Source: Pseudomonadota bacterium
GTDB lineage: Bacteria; Pseudomonadota; Alphaproteobacteria; Micropepsales; Micropepsaceae
NCBI GenBank assembly: GCA_021817355.1
Contig: JAKAVI010000188.1
Location: 1 to 33,524, forward strand
Direction: 5' to 3'
Length of the DNA: 33,524 bases
Shown: positions 7,951 through 16,454 of the stretch, piece by piece
How the letters are laid out: every line of letters starts with the position of its first letter
How positions within the stretch are numbered: the first letter of the stretch is position 1
Notes under the pieces: generated by a model
What the model was told of the DNA's origin: nothing
Database searches by the model: none
What the model saw: only the letters and a program-made list of their open reading frames with translations
Program-made: the position numbers and the translations under genes

Positions 7951-9006
7951 TCAGGCGGCAACATCCGGAACGTGCGCGGAGCTGACGCTGCGCACACAGT
8001 TGCGTCCGGCGGCCTTGGCGGCATAGAGCCCGGCATCGGCGCGATGAATGAGGCTCGCTTCGTCCTCGCCAGCCAGTAGCTGAGCAGCACCAATCGAGAT
8101 CGTAATCGTACCAAGAACGTCGCCGGTGGATCTTTTCACCAGCTTCTTGGCCTGGACCACCTGACGGATCTGGTCGGCCAGAAGGCTTGCCGCACTGAGT
8201 GCTGCGCCCCTGACAATGACGGCGAACTCTTCACCACCATAGCGCGCCGCAGTGTCGCGGCCCTTTACGCTTTCGCTTAGGCAATTGGCCACGAGGCGTA
8301 ACACCTGATCGCCGGTCTGATGGCCAAAGGTGTCGTTGAACTGCTTGAAGCGATCGATGTCGCAGATCAGCAGGGACAAGGCTTCATCGGTCTCGCGGGC
8401 CTGCATGATGGCCTTGCGTAGGTCGAGATCGAAGGACTTGCGGTTGGCGATGCCGGTCAAGGGATCTGTCAGGCTTTCCTTGCGTACATCTTCGAGTTTG
8501 CGTCGCAGTTCGTCCACTTCATGCGACGATTTTTGCAGCTCGCTCTCAAGGGTATGGGTGCGCGCCTCCATAGCGGTTGTGGCAGAGCGCAAGCCTTCGA
8601 CGATCTTGCGCAAGCCGCCGGCAGAGGGCTCGCTTCCCAACTCGCCGCTGACCGCCGACAATTTGCGTCCATAGTCCTCGGTATCCCTGCCGGCCCTTTC
8701 CAGCTTGGCCAGCATGGTATTGAGGGTTTCGGACACATTGTTGCCCAAGGATACCATCTCGTCTTCCAGCTTTGGACGCGGAAAGAAACGGTTGCGCAGT
8801 TCTTCGAGCATGTCCGGGGTGAGGGGTTTGCGGCTTGCAATGAGACCGCCCAAAATCTTCGACAGGCTGGGGTTCTGGCTCGACACATAACTAAAGAACA
8901 GCTCGTAATTTTCTGGTGTTGGCGCCACCGAGCTTTCGGCCATCAAGCCGACTGCAGTCTTTGCCAAGGCCTGCGCGTGTTTGTAGCGGTTCACGATCGT
9001 CCCCAA
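7951..9006 (-). CDS. GGDEF-domain protein, probable diguanylate cyclase
   Basis: A 351-residue soluble protein predicted to make cyclic di-GMP from two GTP. The N-terminal ~100 residues are helical and I cannot assign them to a named domain. A coiled-coil stretch (about 130-185) follows, with heptad-like ELQKSSHEVDELRRKLEDV. The GGDEF domain runs from LTDPLTGIANRKSFD to the C-terminus with an intact active site RYGGEEF. The product-inhibition site, normally RxxD five residues upstream, reads KGRD, so allosteric inhibition may be weak. No signal peptide or membrane segment is seen. The start is uncertain: TTG 9006 gives this length, and GTG 8994 with GGGG six bases upstream is equally plausible. 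Confidence 0.88.
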   Translation of the reverse strand: MGTIVNRYKHAQALAKTAVGLMAESSVAPTPENYELFFSYVSSQNPSLSKILGGLIASRKPLTPDMLEELRNRFFPRPKLEDEMVSLGNNVSETLNTMLAKLERAGRDTEDYGRKLSAVSGELGSEPSAGGLRKIVEGLRSATTAMEARTHTLESELQKSSHEVDELRRKLEDVRKESLTDPLTGIANRKSFDLDLRKAIMQARETDEALSLLICDIDRFKQFNDTFGHQTGDQVLRLVANCLSESVKGRDTAARYGGEEFAVIVRGAALSAASLLADQIRQVVQAKKLVKRSTGDVLGTITISIGAAQLLAGEDEASLIHRADAGLYAAKAAGRNCVRSVSSAHVPDVAA

Positions 9007-9195
9007 CGCCTCGGCCCCCTTGCATGGGCGCTCCGAGCTTGTCCGACTTTGAGCTGGATCTTGGAAAAAAAACGTTAAATCGGTTGGTTAACCTCTCTGG
9101 ATCTCGGGCCAAATCCGCCCTGGCGACGGACCTGGGATTGAAGCCGATGAGCCAGGCTGCTCTAGTAGCGTTAGGGGATAGTGGCGGAGGAGCCC
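9007..9195. promoter_or_regulatory. Divergent intergenic region (GGDEF gene / aldehyde dehydrogenase)
   Basis: This 189-base gap lies between divergent starts and must hold promoters for one or both genes. It contains an A-run at 9066-9072 and two TTAA tetramers at 9075-9078 and 9088-9091. GGAGGAG at 9186-9192 is the ribosome-binding site of the dehydrogenase. No convincing -35/-10 pair was assigned. Confidence 0.4.
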
Positions 9196-10635
9196 ATGAG
9201 CGACGGTAGACAAAGTGCGGCCACCGAGATGATGCGGGTGCTCGAGGTCCAGCGCCAGGCCCACATCAAGGAGGGAGCTCCCAGCGCCCAAAGGCGGGTC
9301 GAATGGCTCGACCGGGCAATCGGACTTCTGGTTGATAATAGTCAGCAGATCGCCGATTGTCTGCGCGAGGACTTTGGTCACCGCTCGGTTCATGCCACGC
9401 TGCTGACTGACGTCTCGGGGTCGATCGCACCGCTGAAGCACGCCAAGGCCCATCTGAAAAGCTGGATGCGCGGTGAAAAGCGGGCTGTTCAGCCCGCGCT
9501 TCTTGGCCTGTTCGGGGCCAGAGCGCGTGTGGAATATCAGCCCAAGGGCGTTGTGGGGATCATCAGCCCGTGGAATTTTCCGGTCAATTTGACCTTTGCA
9601 CCGCTTGCCGGAGTGTTTGCAGCAGGCAATCGCGCGATGATCAAGCCGAGTGAATTCACTCCGCGCACCAGTGAGCTCATGGCGCGGATGATCCGCTCAG
9701 CCTATTCGGAAGTGGAATGTGCCGTATTTACTGGTGGCCCGGATGCGGGGCAGGCATTTTCTGGCTTGCCCTTTGATCACCTGCTCTTTACCGGAGCAAC
9801 GACAATTGCCTATCACGTGATGCGTGCGGCGGCTGAGCATCTGGTCCCCACCACCCTGGAGCTGGGCGGCAAGTCACCGGTGATCGTCAGCAGCAGTGCG
9901 GATATGGCTTTGACAGCCAAACGGGTGATGTTTGGCAAGACCCTGAACGCCGGCCAGATCTGTCTGGCTCCCGATTATGTCATGGTGCCAGAGGGCAAGC
10001 AGGATCAGTTCGCAATGGCTGCCACAGCAGCGGTCAGCGCGATGTTTCCGACCTTAAAAGACAATCCCGACTACACCTCGGTCATCAACCAGCGTCATTA
10101 TGATCGTCTCATGGGCTATCTCCGGGACGCCGAGGAAAAGGGTGCGAGGCTTTACGAAATCAACCCGGCCAAGGAAGATTTTCGTCAGCAGCCGCATCAC
10201 AAGATCCCGCCGACGCTCGTGTTCGACGCAACCGATGACATGAAAATCATGCAGGACGAGATTTTCGGTCCACTGCTGCCGGTCAAGACCTATGGCAGCA
10301 TCGATGAGGCGATCGAGTATGTTAACGGTCATCCGCGGCCGCTCGGGCTCTATTATTTTGGCGACAATGGCCAGGAGCAGGGCAAGGTTCTGACGCGCAC
10401 CACCTCGGGCGGGACGTCAGTTAACGACGTAATCTCGCACGTGATGATGGAAGATCTACCCTTTGGTGGCATCGGACCGTCGGGAATGGGCTCCTATCAC
10501 GGTCTGGATGGCTTTCGTACCTTCAGTCACACCAAAGCCGTGTTCACCCAATCCAAGCGTGACATCACGGCGATGATCCGGCCGCCCTATGGCGCCAAGA
10601 TCCAGAACCTGGTCGCAGGCCAGATCAAACGCTAA
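9196..10635 (+). CDS. Aldehyde dehydrogenase, coniferyl-aldehyde dehydrogenase type
   Basis: An NAD(P)-dependent aldehyde dehydrogenase oxidising an aldehyde to its acid. The length of 479 residues and the motifs match the coniferyl aldehyde dehydrogenase (CalB) branch. Visible motifs are GIISPWNFPVNLTFAPL with the cofactor-binding IKPSEFTPRTSEL, the catalytic Glu E222 in TLELGGKSP, and the nucleophile C256 in NAGQICLAPDY. The segments DEIFGPLLPV and a lysine-containing C-terminus follow. ATG 9196 is chosen because GGAGGAG lies three to four bases upstream; a GTG at 9181 would start before that site. The actual substrate is unknown: this branch also covers long-chain aldehydes, and no lignin-degradation genes are adjacent. 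It converges with the helicase gene with a 21-base gap. Confidence 0.9.
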   Translation: MSDGRQSAATEMMRVLEVQRQAHIKEGAPSAQRRVEWLDRAIGLLVDNSQQIADCLREDFGHRSVHATLLTDVSGSIAPLKHAKAHLKSWMRGEKRAVQPALLGLFGARARVEYQPKGVVGIISPWNFPVNLTFAPLAGVFAAGNRAMIKPSEFTPRTSELMARMIRSAYSEVECAVFTGGPDAGQAFSGLPFDHLLFTGATTIAYHVMRAAAEHLVPTTLELGGKSPVIVSSSADMALTAKRVMFGKTLNAGQICLAPDYVMVPEGKQDQFAMAATAAVSAMFPTLKDNPDYTSVINQRHYDRLMGYLRDAEEKGARLYEINPAKEDFRQQPHHKIPPTLVFDATDDMKIMQDEIFGPLLPVKTYGSIDEAIEYVNGHPRPLGLYYFGDNGQEQGKVLTRTTSGGTSVNDVISHVMMEDLPFGGIGPSGMGSYHGLDGFRTFSHTKAVFTQSKRDITAMIRPPYGAKIQNLVAGQIKR

Positions 10636-10656
10636 GGCTGGCCGAGCAGCGCAGGT

Positions 10657-12645
10657 TTAGAGTTCGGTCGCGGGCGAGGTGTCTGGAGCGGCAACCGGTT
10701 CATCCGGTTTGGCAGCCTCGCTTTTGGGCGATTTCTTTCGGCTACGGCGCGGCTTGGCGCCGTCACTGGCCTTGCGGCTGGCGCGCACGCGCCGGCGTGG
10801 CTTGGGCTCTTCCTCATTCAGATCCGCGTCTGCGCTCTGCTCCTGCGGCGCGCTTGCCGCAGGCACGGCGTCATCGAGCAGCGCAGAGGCTGCCGGTTCG
10901 ACCGCCGCTTCCGCTTCTGTGTCTGGATCAGCGTCCTCTGGGATGACGGGCCATGACGCTGCGTCTGAATTGTCCATCTCTAGGCGCGAGGCGGCGAGTT
11001 CATCTTCAGCCTCTAATGCTTCCAGATCCTCGTTCTCTTCGGTCTCCTCACGTGGCGGGGGCAGTTTGACCGGACGTAGCAGCGCGATTGGAAGCTGGCA
11101 GGCGTCGGGGGTCGCCGCGTTCATCCAGTCTGGCAGCGCGTTTGGGGATTGCGGCTCTGACGCCAGGGGTGCGGCATCCGGCGGGGGAGCAGACTTCTGA
11201 GCCGGCCGTGCCGGCTCGAGGGCCGCCCGCTGCCCGTGATCCGGGACTGGCCGCTCGCGCCGATCCTGCCGATGATCGCGGCGGCCCGAGCTGCGGCGAT
11301 CGCGATCGCGTCCACCGGAACGGTCCTCACGCGGCTCCACGCCCTCAATCTGGCGGCGTGGCAGGGATTTGCCGATCAGCTTCTGAATGGCATCGACCGA
11401 CTTCTCGTCACGCGTGGTGACGAGCATGAAGGCGTGACCACTGCGTCCAGCCCGTCCAGTGCGCCCAACCCGGTGAACATAATCATCGGCGTGAAACGGA
11501 GTGTCATAATTGAACACATGGCTGACAGCCGGAATATCAAGACCGCGCGCGGCGACATCAGAGGCCACGAGCAGCTGGATGTCACCGCCACGAAAGTCGT
11601 CGAGCGTCTTCGTGCGCACCGACTGGTCCAGATCGCCATGCAACGGTGCCGCAGAGAAGCCATGCTTCTTGAGGGATTTGGCGACAACATCGACATCGCG
11701 TTTGCGGTTGCAGAAGATAATGCCGTTTTGTACCGGATTGTCGCGGATGAGGCGGCGCAGGGTTTCGCGTTTGGCCCAGTCATTTGCCGGTACGTCGATG
11801 ATTTCTTGGGTAATGGTAACAGCGGTGGTCGCTGGACGGGAAACTTCCACGCGCGCCGGATTGTGCAGAAACTGAGAGGTCAGTCGGGTGATTTCTGGCG
11901 GCATTGTTGCCGAATAAAACAACGTCTGCCGGGTAAAGGGCAGAAGTTTGCAGATCCGCTCGACGTCGGGAATAAAGCCCATATCAAGCATGCGGTCTGC
12001 CTCGTCGACCACAAACACCTGCACCCCGGTGAGCATCAGCTTGCCACGCTCGAAGTGGTCGAGCAGCCGGCCTGGAGTGGCGATGAGCACGTCGACGCCG
12101 CGATCAAGTTTCTTGTCCTGATCTTCAAACGAGACGCCGCCAATCAGGAGCGCCATGGAGAGCTTGTTGTATTTGCCGTAGCGCTCGAAACTTTCGGAGA
12201 CCTGCGCTGCCAGTTCGCGCGTGGGTTCGAGGATCAAGGAGCGCGGCATGCGCGCCTTTGCGCGGCCGCGGGCAAGGATCTCGATCATCGGCAGGGTGAA
12301 GGAGGCTGTCTTACCGGTCCCAGTTTGGGCGATGCCGATAATGTCCCGGCCCTTCAGGACCTGCGGGATGCCTTCAGACTGAATTGGGGTTGGCCGCAGG
12401 TAGCCCGATTCGGCCACCGCATGTAGCACCTCCGGGGAAAGTCCCAGATGATCGAAGCCCTGATCCGGGCCCTCCGGTGCGTCCATCGGCGCGGGCTCTG
12501 GCACCAAGAGCTGCCCGGCATCGCTGCTCTCTGGCGGCGGCGCGGCAATGGAAGTGGCTTGGCGTGTGTCGGCGGGGTAGGGATGGACTAAGATGTGTCC
12601 ATCCGAGCCGGCTTCCGCGCCGGCATTCGTGACGATTTCGGTCAT
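10657..12645 (-). CDS. DEAD-box RNA helicase, RhlE-like, with long charged C-terminal tail
   Basis: An ATP-dependent RNA helicase of 662 residues. The core carries, in order, a Q motif (FDHLGLSPEVL...PTPIQ, about 64-90), motif I AQTGTGKT (106-113), Ia PTRELA, Ib TPGRLLDH, II DEAD (214-217), III SAT (245-247), V ASDVAARGLDIP and VI HRVGRTGRAGRSG (391-403). The ~60 residues before the core are low-complexity. The ~225-residue tail is low-complexity: an Arg/Asp-rich part, an acidic Ala/Glu-rich part and a final basic part rich in Arg, Lys and Ser. Such tails usually bind RNA or drive condensate formation. AAGGAG just upstream of ATG 12645 supports this start over one at 12723. Probable roles are ribosome assembly, cold growth or RNA turnover. 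Confidence 0.92.
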   Translation of the reverse strand: MTEIVTNAGAEAGSDGHILVHPYPADTRQATSIAAPPPESSDAGQLLVPEPAPMDAPEGPDQGFDHLGLSPEVLHAVAESGYLRPTPIQSEGIPQVLKGRDIIGIAQTGTGKTASFTLPMIEILARGRAKARMPRSLILEPTRELAAQVSESFERYGKYNKLSMALLIGGVSFEDQDKKLDRGVDVLIATPGRLLDHFERGKLMLTGVQVFVVDEADRMLDMGFIPDVERICKLLPFTRQTLFYSATMPPEITRLTSQFLHNPARVEVSRPATTAVTITQEIIDVPANDWAKRETLRRLIRDNPVQNGIIFCNRKRDVDVVAKSLKKHGFSAAPLHGDLDQSVRTKTLDDFRGGDIQLLVASDVAARGLDIPAVSHVFNYDTPFHADDYVHRVGRTGRAGRSGHAFMLVTTRDEKSVDAIQKLIGKSLPRRQIEGVEPREDRSGGRDRDRRSSGRRDHRQDRRERPVPDHGQRAALEPARPAQKSAPPPDAAPLASEPQSPNALPDWMNAATPDACQLPIALLRPVKLPPPREETEENEDLEALEAEDELAASRLEMDNSDAASWPVIPEDADPDTEAEAAVEPAASALLDDAVPAASAPQEQSADADLNEEEPKPRRRVRASRKASDGAKPRRSRKKSPKSEAAKPDEPVAAPDTSPATEL

Positions 12646-12794
12646 ACGCTCCTTGTCGGGCGCATGTCCATCGCGCCCTGACGGCCTGCCCGGATGGCAG
12701 CCGTATACTGACGCCGCGAACATAGGGACGGCACGCGCAATGTCAAGGATTAGTCGGCAATAATATAGCTTGTGAAAACATTTGAGGTACCTCC

Positions 12795-12947
12795 GTGGCC
12801 CGGCTCAAGCGACCTGGATTCCCACTGTGGCTGGCTGGCTGGCTGGCACTTTTAGGCTGGTCCTGGCGGGCTCCAAGAAGACCGGCGCAACGCGGAAAAA
12901 CGGCGGGGCGGGCCGATTTTCGACGCGAGGATGGGCAGGGCGCCTGA
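12795..12947 (+). CDS. Possible 50-residue small protein with one hydrophobic segment
   Basis: A GTG-initiated frame of 50 codons ending at TGA 12945. GAGG at 12784-12787 lies seven bases before the start, and an AT-rich stretch upstream could hold a promoter. The predicted product begins MARLKRPGFPLWLAGWLALL, a basic start followed by a Trp/Leu-rich segment that could insert in the membrane, and then a basic, Arg-rich remainder. The hydrophobic codons are encoded by five tandem TGGC repeats. No homologue is recognised, and it may be spurious. It deserves mention because it is below the usual length cutoff for gene calling. Confidence 0.3.
   Translation: MARLKRPGFPLWLAGWLALLGWSWRAPRRPAQRGKTAGRADFRREDGQGA
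12828..12847. repeat. Tandem tetranucleotide repeat (TGGC)x5
   Basis: Five perfect copies of TGGC lie inside the possible small reading frame at 12795-12947. Because the unit is four bases, gain or loss of one copy would shift that frame. Confidence 0.9.
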
Positions 12948-13107
12948 CATTAGCGCCACTCAGCGAGCGCGGCACGGCTGGGAATCACGCATTTGTCCTC
13001 AGGCATGAGCGGAAGATGGGAGGCATGAGGGACAGCTTCGGACCTTAATTGCGGCTCGACAAGTCCGGCCATGAAGGTAACCTTGCGCCTTGTCGGGGAG
13101 GTGGGGC

Positions 13108-15375
13108 ATGCGTTCTTGGTGGGTTCGTCTGGTGATTGCGGCCATGCTCGCGGCCGGACTTTGGGCCCTGGCCCGCTATGATACGGCTGAACCCGATGTC
13201 GTTGCGGCCAGTGCACCAGCCAGCGACTTTTCGGCGGTCCGCGCCGCGTCAATGCTCGGCCGCGTTCTGGGGGCTCAGGTACCGCATCCCGATGGCACGG
13301 CGGCAAATCGCGCCGTGCGTGCCCGCATCATCGCCACGCTGGCGCAGATAGGTATCGTAGCCCATACCTATCGCGGCATGGGCTGTTTCTCTGATAAGCA
13401 CGCCCCCTTGATCGGCTGCGGCACTGTTGTGGACATCGTGGCGCCGGTTCTTCAAGGCCGCGGCAAGGCGATCCTCATGGTGGCCCATTATGATTCTGTG
13501 CCGGCGGGCCCTGGAGCTGCGGATGATGGTTCAGGAGTTGCCTCGCTACTGGAAACCGCACGGGCACTGCGAGCGCAGCCGGGCGAAAGCCTTCACCCTG
13601 TCATTGCGCTCTTCACCAATGGCGAAGAATACGGAATGTTGGGAGCAGCAGCCTATCTGCAAAACCCCGTACTGCGTCACGGTGTGGGCATTGCAATTAA
13701 TATCGAGGCGCGCGGCAATCAGGGCCCCAGCCTCTTGTTTCAGACCAGTCCGAAGGCGTCGCGGCTGATCGGTCTTTATGCGCGCACCGCGCCCAGTTAC
13801 GCCACAAGCTCGCTTTATGCCGAGATCTACCGCTTTATGCCAAATGACACCGATCTGACAGTGTTCTTTTACCATCACATCCAAGGCTTCAACTTTGCGA
13901 TCACGCGACGCGTCGCCCATTACCACACGCCGCTCGATACCCTGGTGCATCTGAGCCGGCGCAGTCTGCAGGATCAGGGAGATAATCTGCTCGGCCTGGT
14001 ACGCGCCCTGGAACGGGTGCACTTTGCGTCGCTTGACGGTCACAGCGAAGATTATCTCTCGATCCTCGGCCGCTGGTTGGTACGCTGGCCGCAAAGTTTC
14101 AGCCTGCCGCTCGCCATCATTCTCAGCCTTGTTGTACTGCTGGCAGCCCTTGCCGGTGCCGGCCGGCTCACGCTTCGCCAATGGTTTGCGGCGATTTTTG
14201 TATTTCCGGGCATGGTGGTGGGGGCGGGGCTCGGTGGCTGGTTGGTTGTGCTGATCGCGCAAACCGTCTCGGGCATGCCTGACCCTTCTTATGCCCATCC
14301 TGCCGCGTTGCGCCTTTCCCTAGCGCTTGTGATCGGAGCGGTGGCACTGCTCGGCACTCGCGCTTCGTCATCGCGTTCTGCACTTGTTGGTGTCTGGCTA
14401 TGGTTTGGTGTTCTCGGTATTGCCGTCGCAGCGTTGCTGCCGGGTTTCAGCCCTTATTTTCTGCTACCTCTGGCCGCGGCTGCGCTCACGCTGCCATTTG
14501 TGCGCGTTGGAGGAATTGAGCGGAGCTGGGGCCAGTTGGCGCTCGTTCTCCCCGCGCTGGTTTCGCTTGTGATCTGGCTGCAGCTATGTGCGGATGGCGA
14601 AGGCCTCATGGGCTTGCGGCTGCATCCACTCTTTACTGTTCCTGCTGTCATCGGGGTTGCGACGCTGCTGCCATGGCTGGCCGGCGCGCAATGGTCACGG
14701 GGAGGATTTTTATGGTCGATTGTAGGTACTTTGGGTATTTCTGGTATAGCTGCGGTGGTTGCAGGGCTGATGCCGAGCTATAGCGCGATCGCGCCGCAGC
14801 GCCTTAACCTGTTCTATATCCAGGAGCCACAGCGTTCGCTGTGGGCGGCACAGACGGATGCGCCGCTGCCGCGCGCGCTTGCTCATGCCGTGGCGTTTTC
14901 CCGCCGACCCAAGGTGGTTGCCGCGAGTTATCCGCGGCGCATGTTTCTGGCTCCCGGACCACATCTTGTTCTGGCCCCAAACGGTGCGACGATCCTTGCC
15001 AATCGGCTGCGTGGTGGGGAGCGTGTTGTCCGCCTGACCCTGAAAGGTTCGGCCGACATGATGACATTGCGGCTGCCAGGGCAGGTTGACCTCAAGGAGA
15101 TCACGGTCGGACGCACGTCGGTTGAGATTCCTCGGAGCTGGAAACACCAGAGCGAGGTCGCCATTGGCTGCTTGACGCCAGACTGTGGCTCAAAAGAGGT
15201 GAGGCTGGTGATGACCGAGAATGGGCCAATCATGCTAACCCTGGTAGCCCGGACCCTGACGCTGCCGGCGCAGGCCAAAGCGCTGATGGCTGCACGAGGC
15301 AATACTGCAGTGCCCAGCACCTATGGCGACGGCACGCTCCAGGTCGTGCCGATCGCCGTTCCGGCTGCGTTTTAG
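13108..15375 (+). CDS. Membrane-anchored M28-family zinc peptidase with multi-TM C-terminal half
   Basis: A 755-residue protein predicted in the inner membrane. One N-terminal hydrophobic helix (about 4-24) is followed by an M28 aminopeptidase-like domain (about 40-320). Candidate zinc ligands and catalytic residues are H127 in VAHYDSVP, D139/D140 in AADDGSG, E173/E174 in TNGEEYG, E200 in NIEARG and H273 in AHYHTPLD. About eight hydrophobic segments follow (330-560), then a ~190-residue soluble tail. The order (M28 domain, then membrane helices) resembles the eukaryotic ERMP1/Fxna family and bacterial relatives. The substrate is unknown. ATG 13108 is chosen because GGAGG ends six bases upstream. 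The 3' end overlaps the opposite-strand bactofilin gene by four bases. Confidence 0.88.
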   Translation: MRSWWVRLVIAAMLAAGLWALARYDTAEPDVVAASAPASDFSAVRAASMLGRVLGAQVPHPDGTAANRAVRARIIATLAQIGIVAHTYRGMGCFSDKHAPLIGCGTVVDIVAPVLQGRGKAILMVAHYDSVPAGPGAADDGSGVASLLETARALRAQPGESLHPVIALFTNGEEYGMLGAAAYLQNPVLRHGVGIAINIEARGNQGPSLLFQTSPKASRLIGLYARTAPSYATSSLYAEIYRFMPNDTDLTVFFYHHIQGFNFAITRRVAHYHTPLDTLVHLSRRSLQDQGDNLLGLVRALERVHFASLDGHSEDYLSILGRWLVRWPQSFSLPLAIILSLVVLLAALAGAGRLTLRQWFAAIFVFPGMVVGAGLGGWLVVLIAQTVSGMPDPSYAHPAALRLSLALVIGAVALLGTRASSSRSALVGVWLWFGVLGIAVAALLPGFSPYFLLPLAAAALTLPFVRVGGIERSWGQLALVLPALVSLVIWLQLCADGEGLMGLRLHPLFTVPAVIGVATLLPWLAGAQWSRGGFLWSIVGTLGISGIAAVVAGLMPSYSAIAPQRLNLFYIQEPQRSLWAAQTDAPLPRALAHAVAFSRRPKVVAASYPRRMFLAPGPHLVLAPNGATILANRLRGGERVVRLTLKGSADMMTLRLPGQVDLKEITVGRTSVEIPRSWKHQSEVAIGCLTPDCGSKEVRLVMTENGPIMLTLVARTLTLPAQAKALMAARGNTAVPSTYGDGTLQVVPIAVPAAF

Positions 15376-15857
15376 GCGCTCGGTTTGCTCGAGGGCTTGG
15401 CATCCTTGCCATGCTCGGGGCGCAGATGGCCGTCAATGAAGGCCCCAGATTCAATGCGGATATCGGCGTGAATCACATCGCCGGTCATATGTCCGGTGGC
15501 GTTGATGACAACCTTGCGTGCCTCGATCTTGCCCTCGACAGTGCCGGCAACTTCGACGGTTTCACCATGGACTGTGCCTTTGACGCGGGCATTGGAACCA
15601 ATCGTGACAGTCTGACCGCGGACATCACCTTCGACCTGACCTTCGATCTGCACGTCTTCGGTACTTTCGATTTGGCCGGTGATCTTCACTGCCTTGCCGA
15701 TGACCGATGTGCCGTGGGCGCGTGTGCCAGCGGCTGGTGCAGCCACAGGCGGCGTGGCTGTCGGACGCAGCTGCGGCGTGGCCGGAGCGCGGGCGGCTTC
15801 AGGGGTGTTTTGCGGCTTCTCGTCCGCGGTTTTATCGCTGCGGGTAAACATGGTCAT
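15372..15857 (-). CDS. Bactofilin (polymerising cytoskeletal protein), longer paralogue
   Basis: Bactofilins are small beta-helical proteins that polymerise without nucleotides and organise cell-wall or polar structures. This 161-residue protein has a ~47-residue Pro/Ala/Thr-rich, presumably disordered N-terminus. A bactofilin domain follows (about 50-150) with repeated short hydrophobic strands such as VQIEGQVEGDVRG, VKGTVHGETVEV and KVVINATGHMTGDV. A charged tail ends the protein. GGAG lies eight bases before ATG 15857. It is the second gene of a two-gene unit, overlapping the upstream bactofilin by ATGA, so the two are probably co-translated and may co-polymerise. Confidence 0.9.
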   Translation of the reverse strand: MTMFTRSDKTADEKPQNTPEAARAPATPQLRPTATPPVAAPAAGTRAHGTSVIGKAVKITGQIESTEDVQIEGQVEGDVRGQTVTIGSNARVKGTVHGETVEVAGTVEGKIEARKVVINATGHMTGDVIHADIRIESGAFIDGHLRPEHGKDAKPSSKPSA

Positions 15858-16261
15858 GATCGGGTCTCCGGGAGTTGATCGAGCGTTTCAAAATAGTTGA
15901 GCGGACGCCAGGGCATGCGCGCATCTATGCGAGCACCCTTGTCGACGGAAATCGTATGGTGAAAGACGCGGCCCGTCACCCGCGCTGTCTGTGTGATGCT
16001 TACATGATGGGCAAAGGTACGCCCTTCGAGAGTACCTTCGATACGTACCTCGCGGGCCACGATATCGCCCACCACAATGCCTTGAGGGCCGATGATCACG
16101 GTCACCCCATCAATCCGGCCATTGACTAGGCCATCGATGTAGATTTCGCCGTCGACCTCGAGATGACCGTCGATTGTGAGGCCCGGTAGCAGCCGACTTG
16201 GACCATCATCGACGGACTGTCGTCCGGATCTGGTGAAGTTTTTTAGTGGCAAAACGGCCAT
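15854..16261 (-). CDS. Bactofilin, shorter paralogue
   Basis: A 135-residue bactofilin. The N-terminal ~22 residues are polar (MAVLPLKNFTRSGRQSVDDG). The beta-helical repeats then run from LTIDGHLEVDGEIYIDGLVNG to about ISVDKGARIDA, and a short tail LNYFETLDQ may be a docking segment. Membrane-binding leaders are common in this family, but none is obvious here. It is first in the two-gene bactofilin unit and is read toward the second copy. The two paralogues are clearly diverged, so specialised roles or a mixed filament are plausible. Confidence 0.9.
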   Translation of the reverse strand: MAVLPLKNFTRSGRQSVDDGPSRLLPGLTIDGHLEVDGEIYIDGLVNGRIDGVTVIIGPQGIVVGDIVAREVRIEGTLEGRTFAHHVSITQTARVTGRVFHHTISVDKGARIDARMPWRPLNYFETLDQLPETRS

Positions 16262-16454
16262 TTTTGGCCCTGCGGTAAGTGCTGAAAGGTCGCGGATTTC
16301 GATCCTGACCCTCTAGGGTCTCCACTGAAGCCGACTTTGCCTGCAATGTGGAGTCGTTTTTTCCTGATCAGCAGGCGCCGTCACAATTTTTTCACGCCAC
16401 GGTGCGTGAACCCTCGCCCGTGATCGCGGTGAAGGCAATGGCGAGGACTGGGAC
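16262..16454. other. Intergenic region between parE and the bactofilin pair
   Basis: A 193-base gap upstream of the bactofilins. It holds two short inverted repeats: GACCCT/AGGGTC around position 16310, and TTCACGC (16391-16397) with GCGTGAA (16404-16410). Neither is followed by a T-run on the minus strand, so no intrinsic terminator for parE is called. A bactofilin promoter is expected here but no consensus was assigned. Confidence 0.45.

Larger units (their letters stand above)
12646..13107. other. 462-base divergent intergenic region with little recognisable content
   Basis: The gap separates the helicase and M28 peptidase genes. It contains an AT-rich promoter-like patch around 12757-12784, five tandem TGGC units at 12828-12847, and one possible short reading frame (12795-12947). 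No tRNA or terminator was seen. The remainder shows nothing I can interpret. Confidence 0.5.

Noticed and set aside
9075..9091. CtrA-like site (TTAA ... TTAA) upstream of the GGDEF gene
   Set aside because: The spacing is nine bases, not the seven of the CtrA consensus.
11236..12426. 396-codon open frame on the plus strand
   Set aside because: Antisense to the DEAD-box helicase core, whose nine motifs are intact.
12782..13048. 88-codon plus-strand frame in the helicase/peptidase gap
   Set aside because: Low-complexity basic translation with no recognisable domain; the alternative 50-codon frame from 12795 has a better ribosome-binding site.
16391..16410. Hairpin TTCACGC/GCGTGAA as a parE terminator
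   Set aside because: Read on the minus strand it is followed by an A-run, not a T-run.
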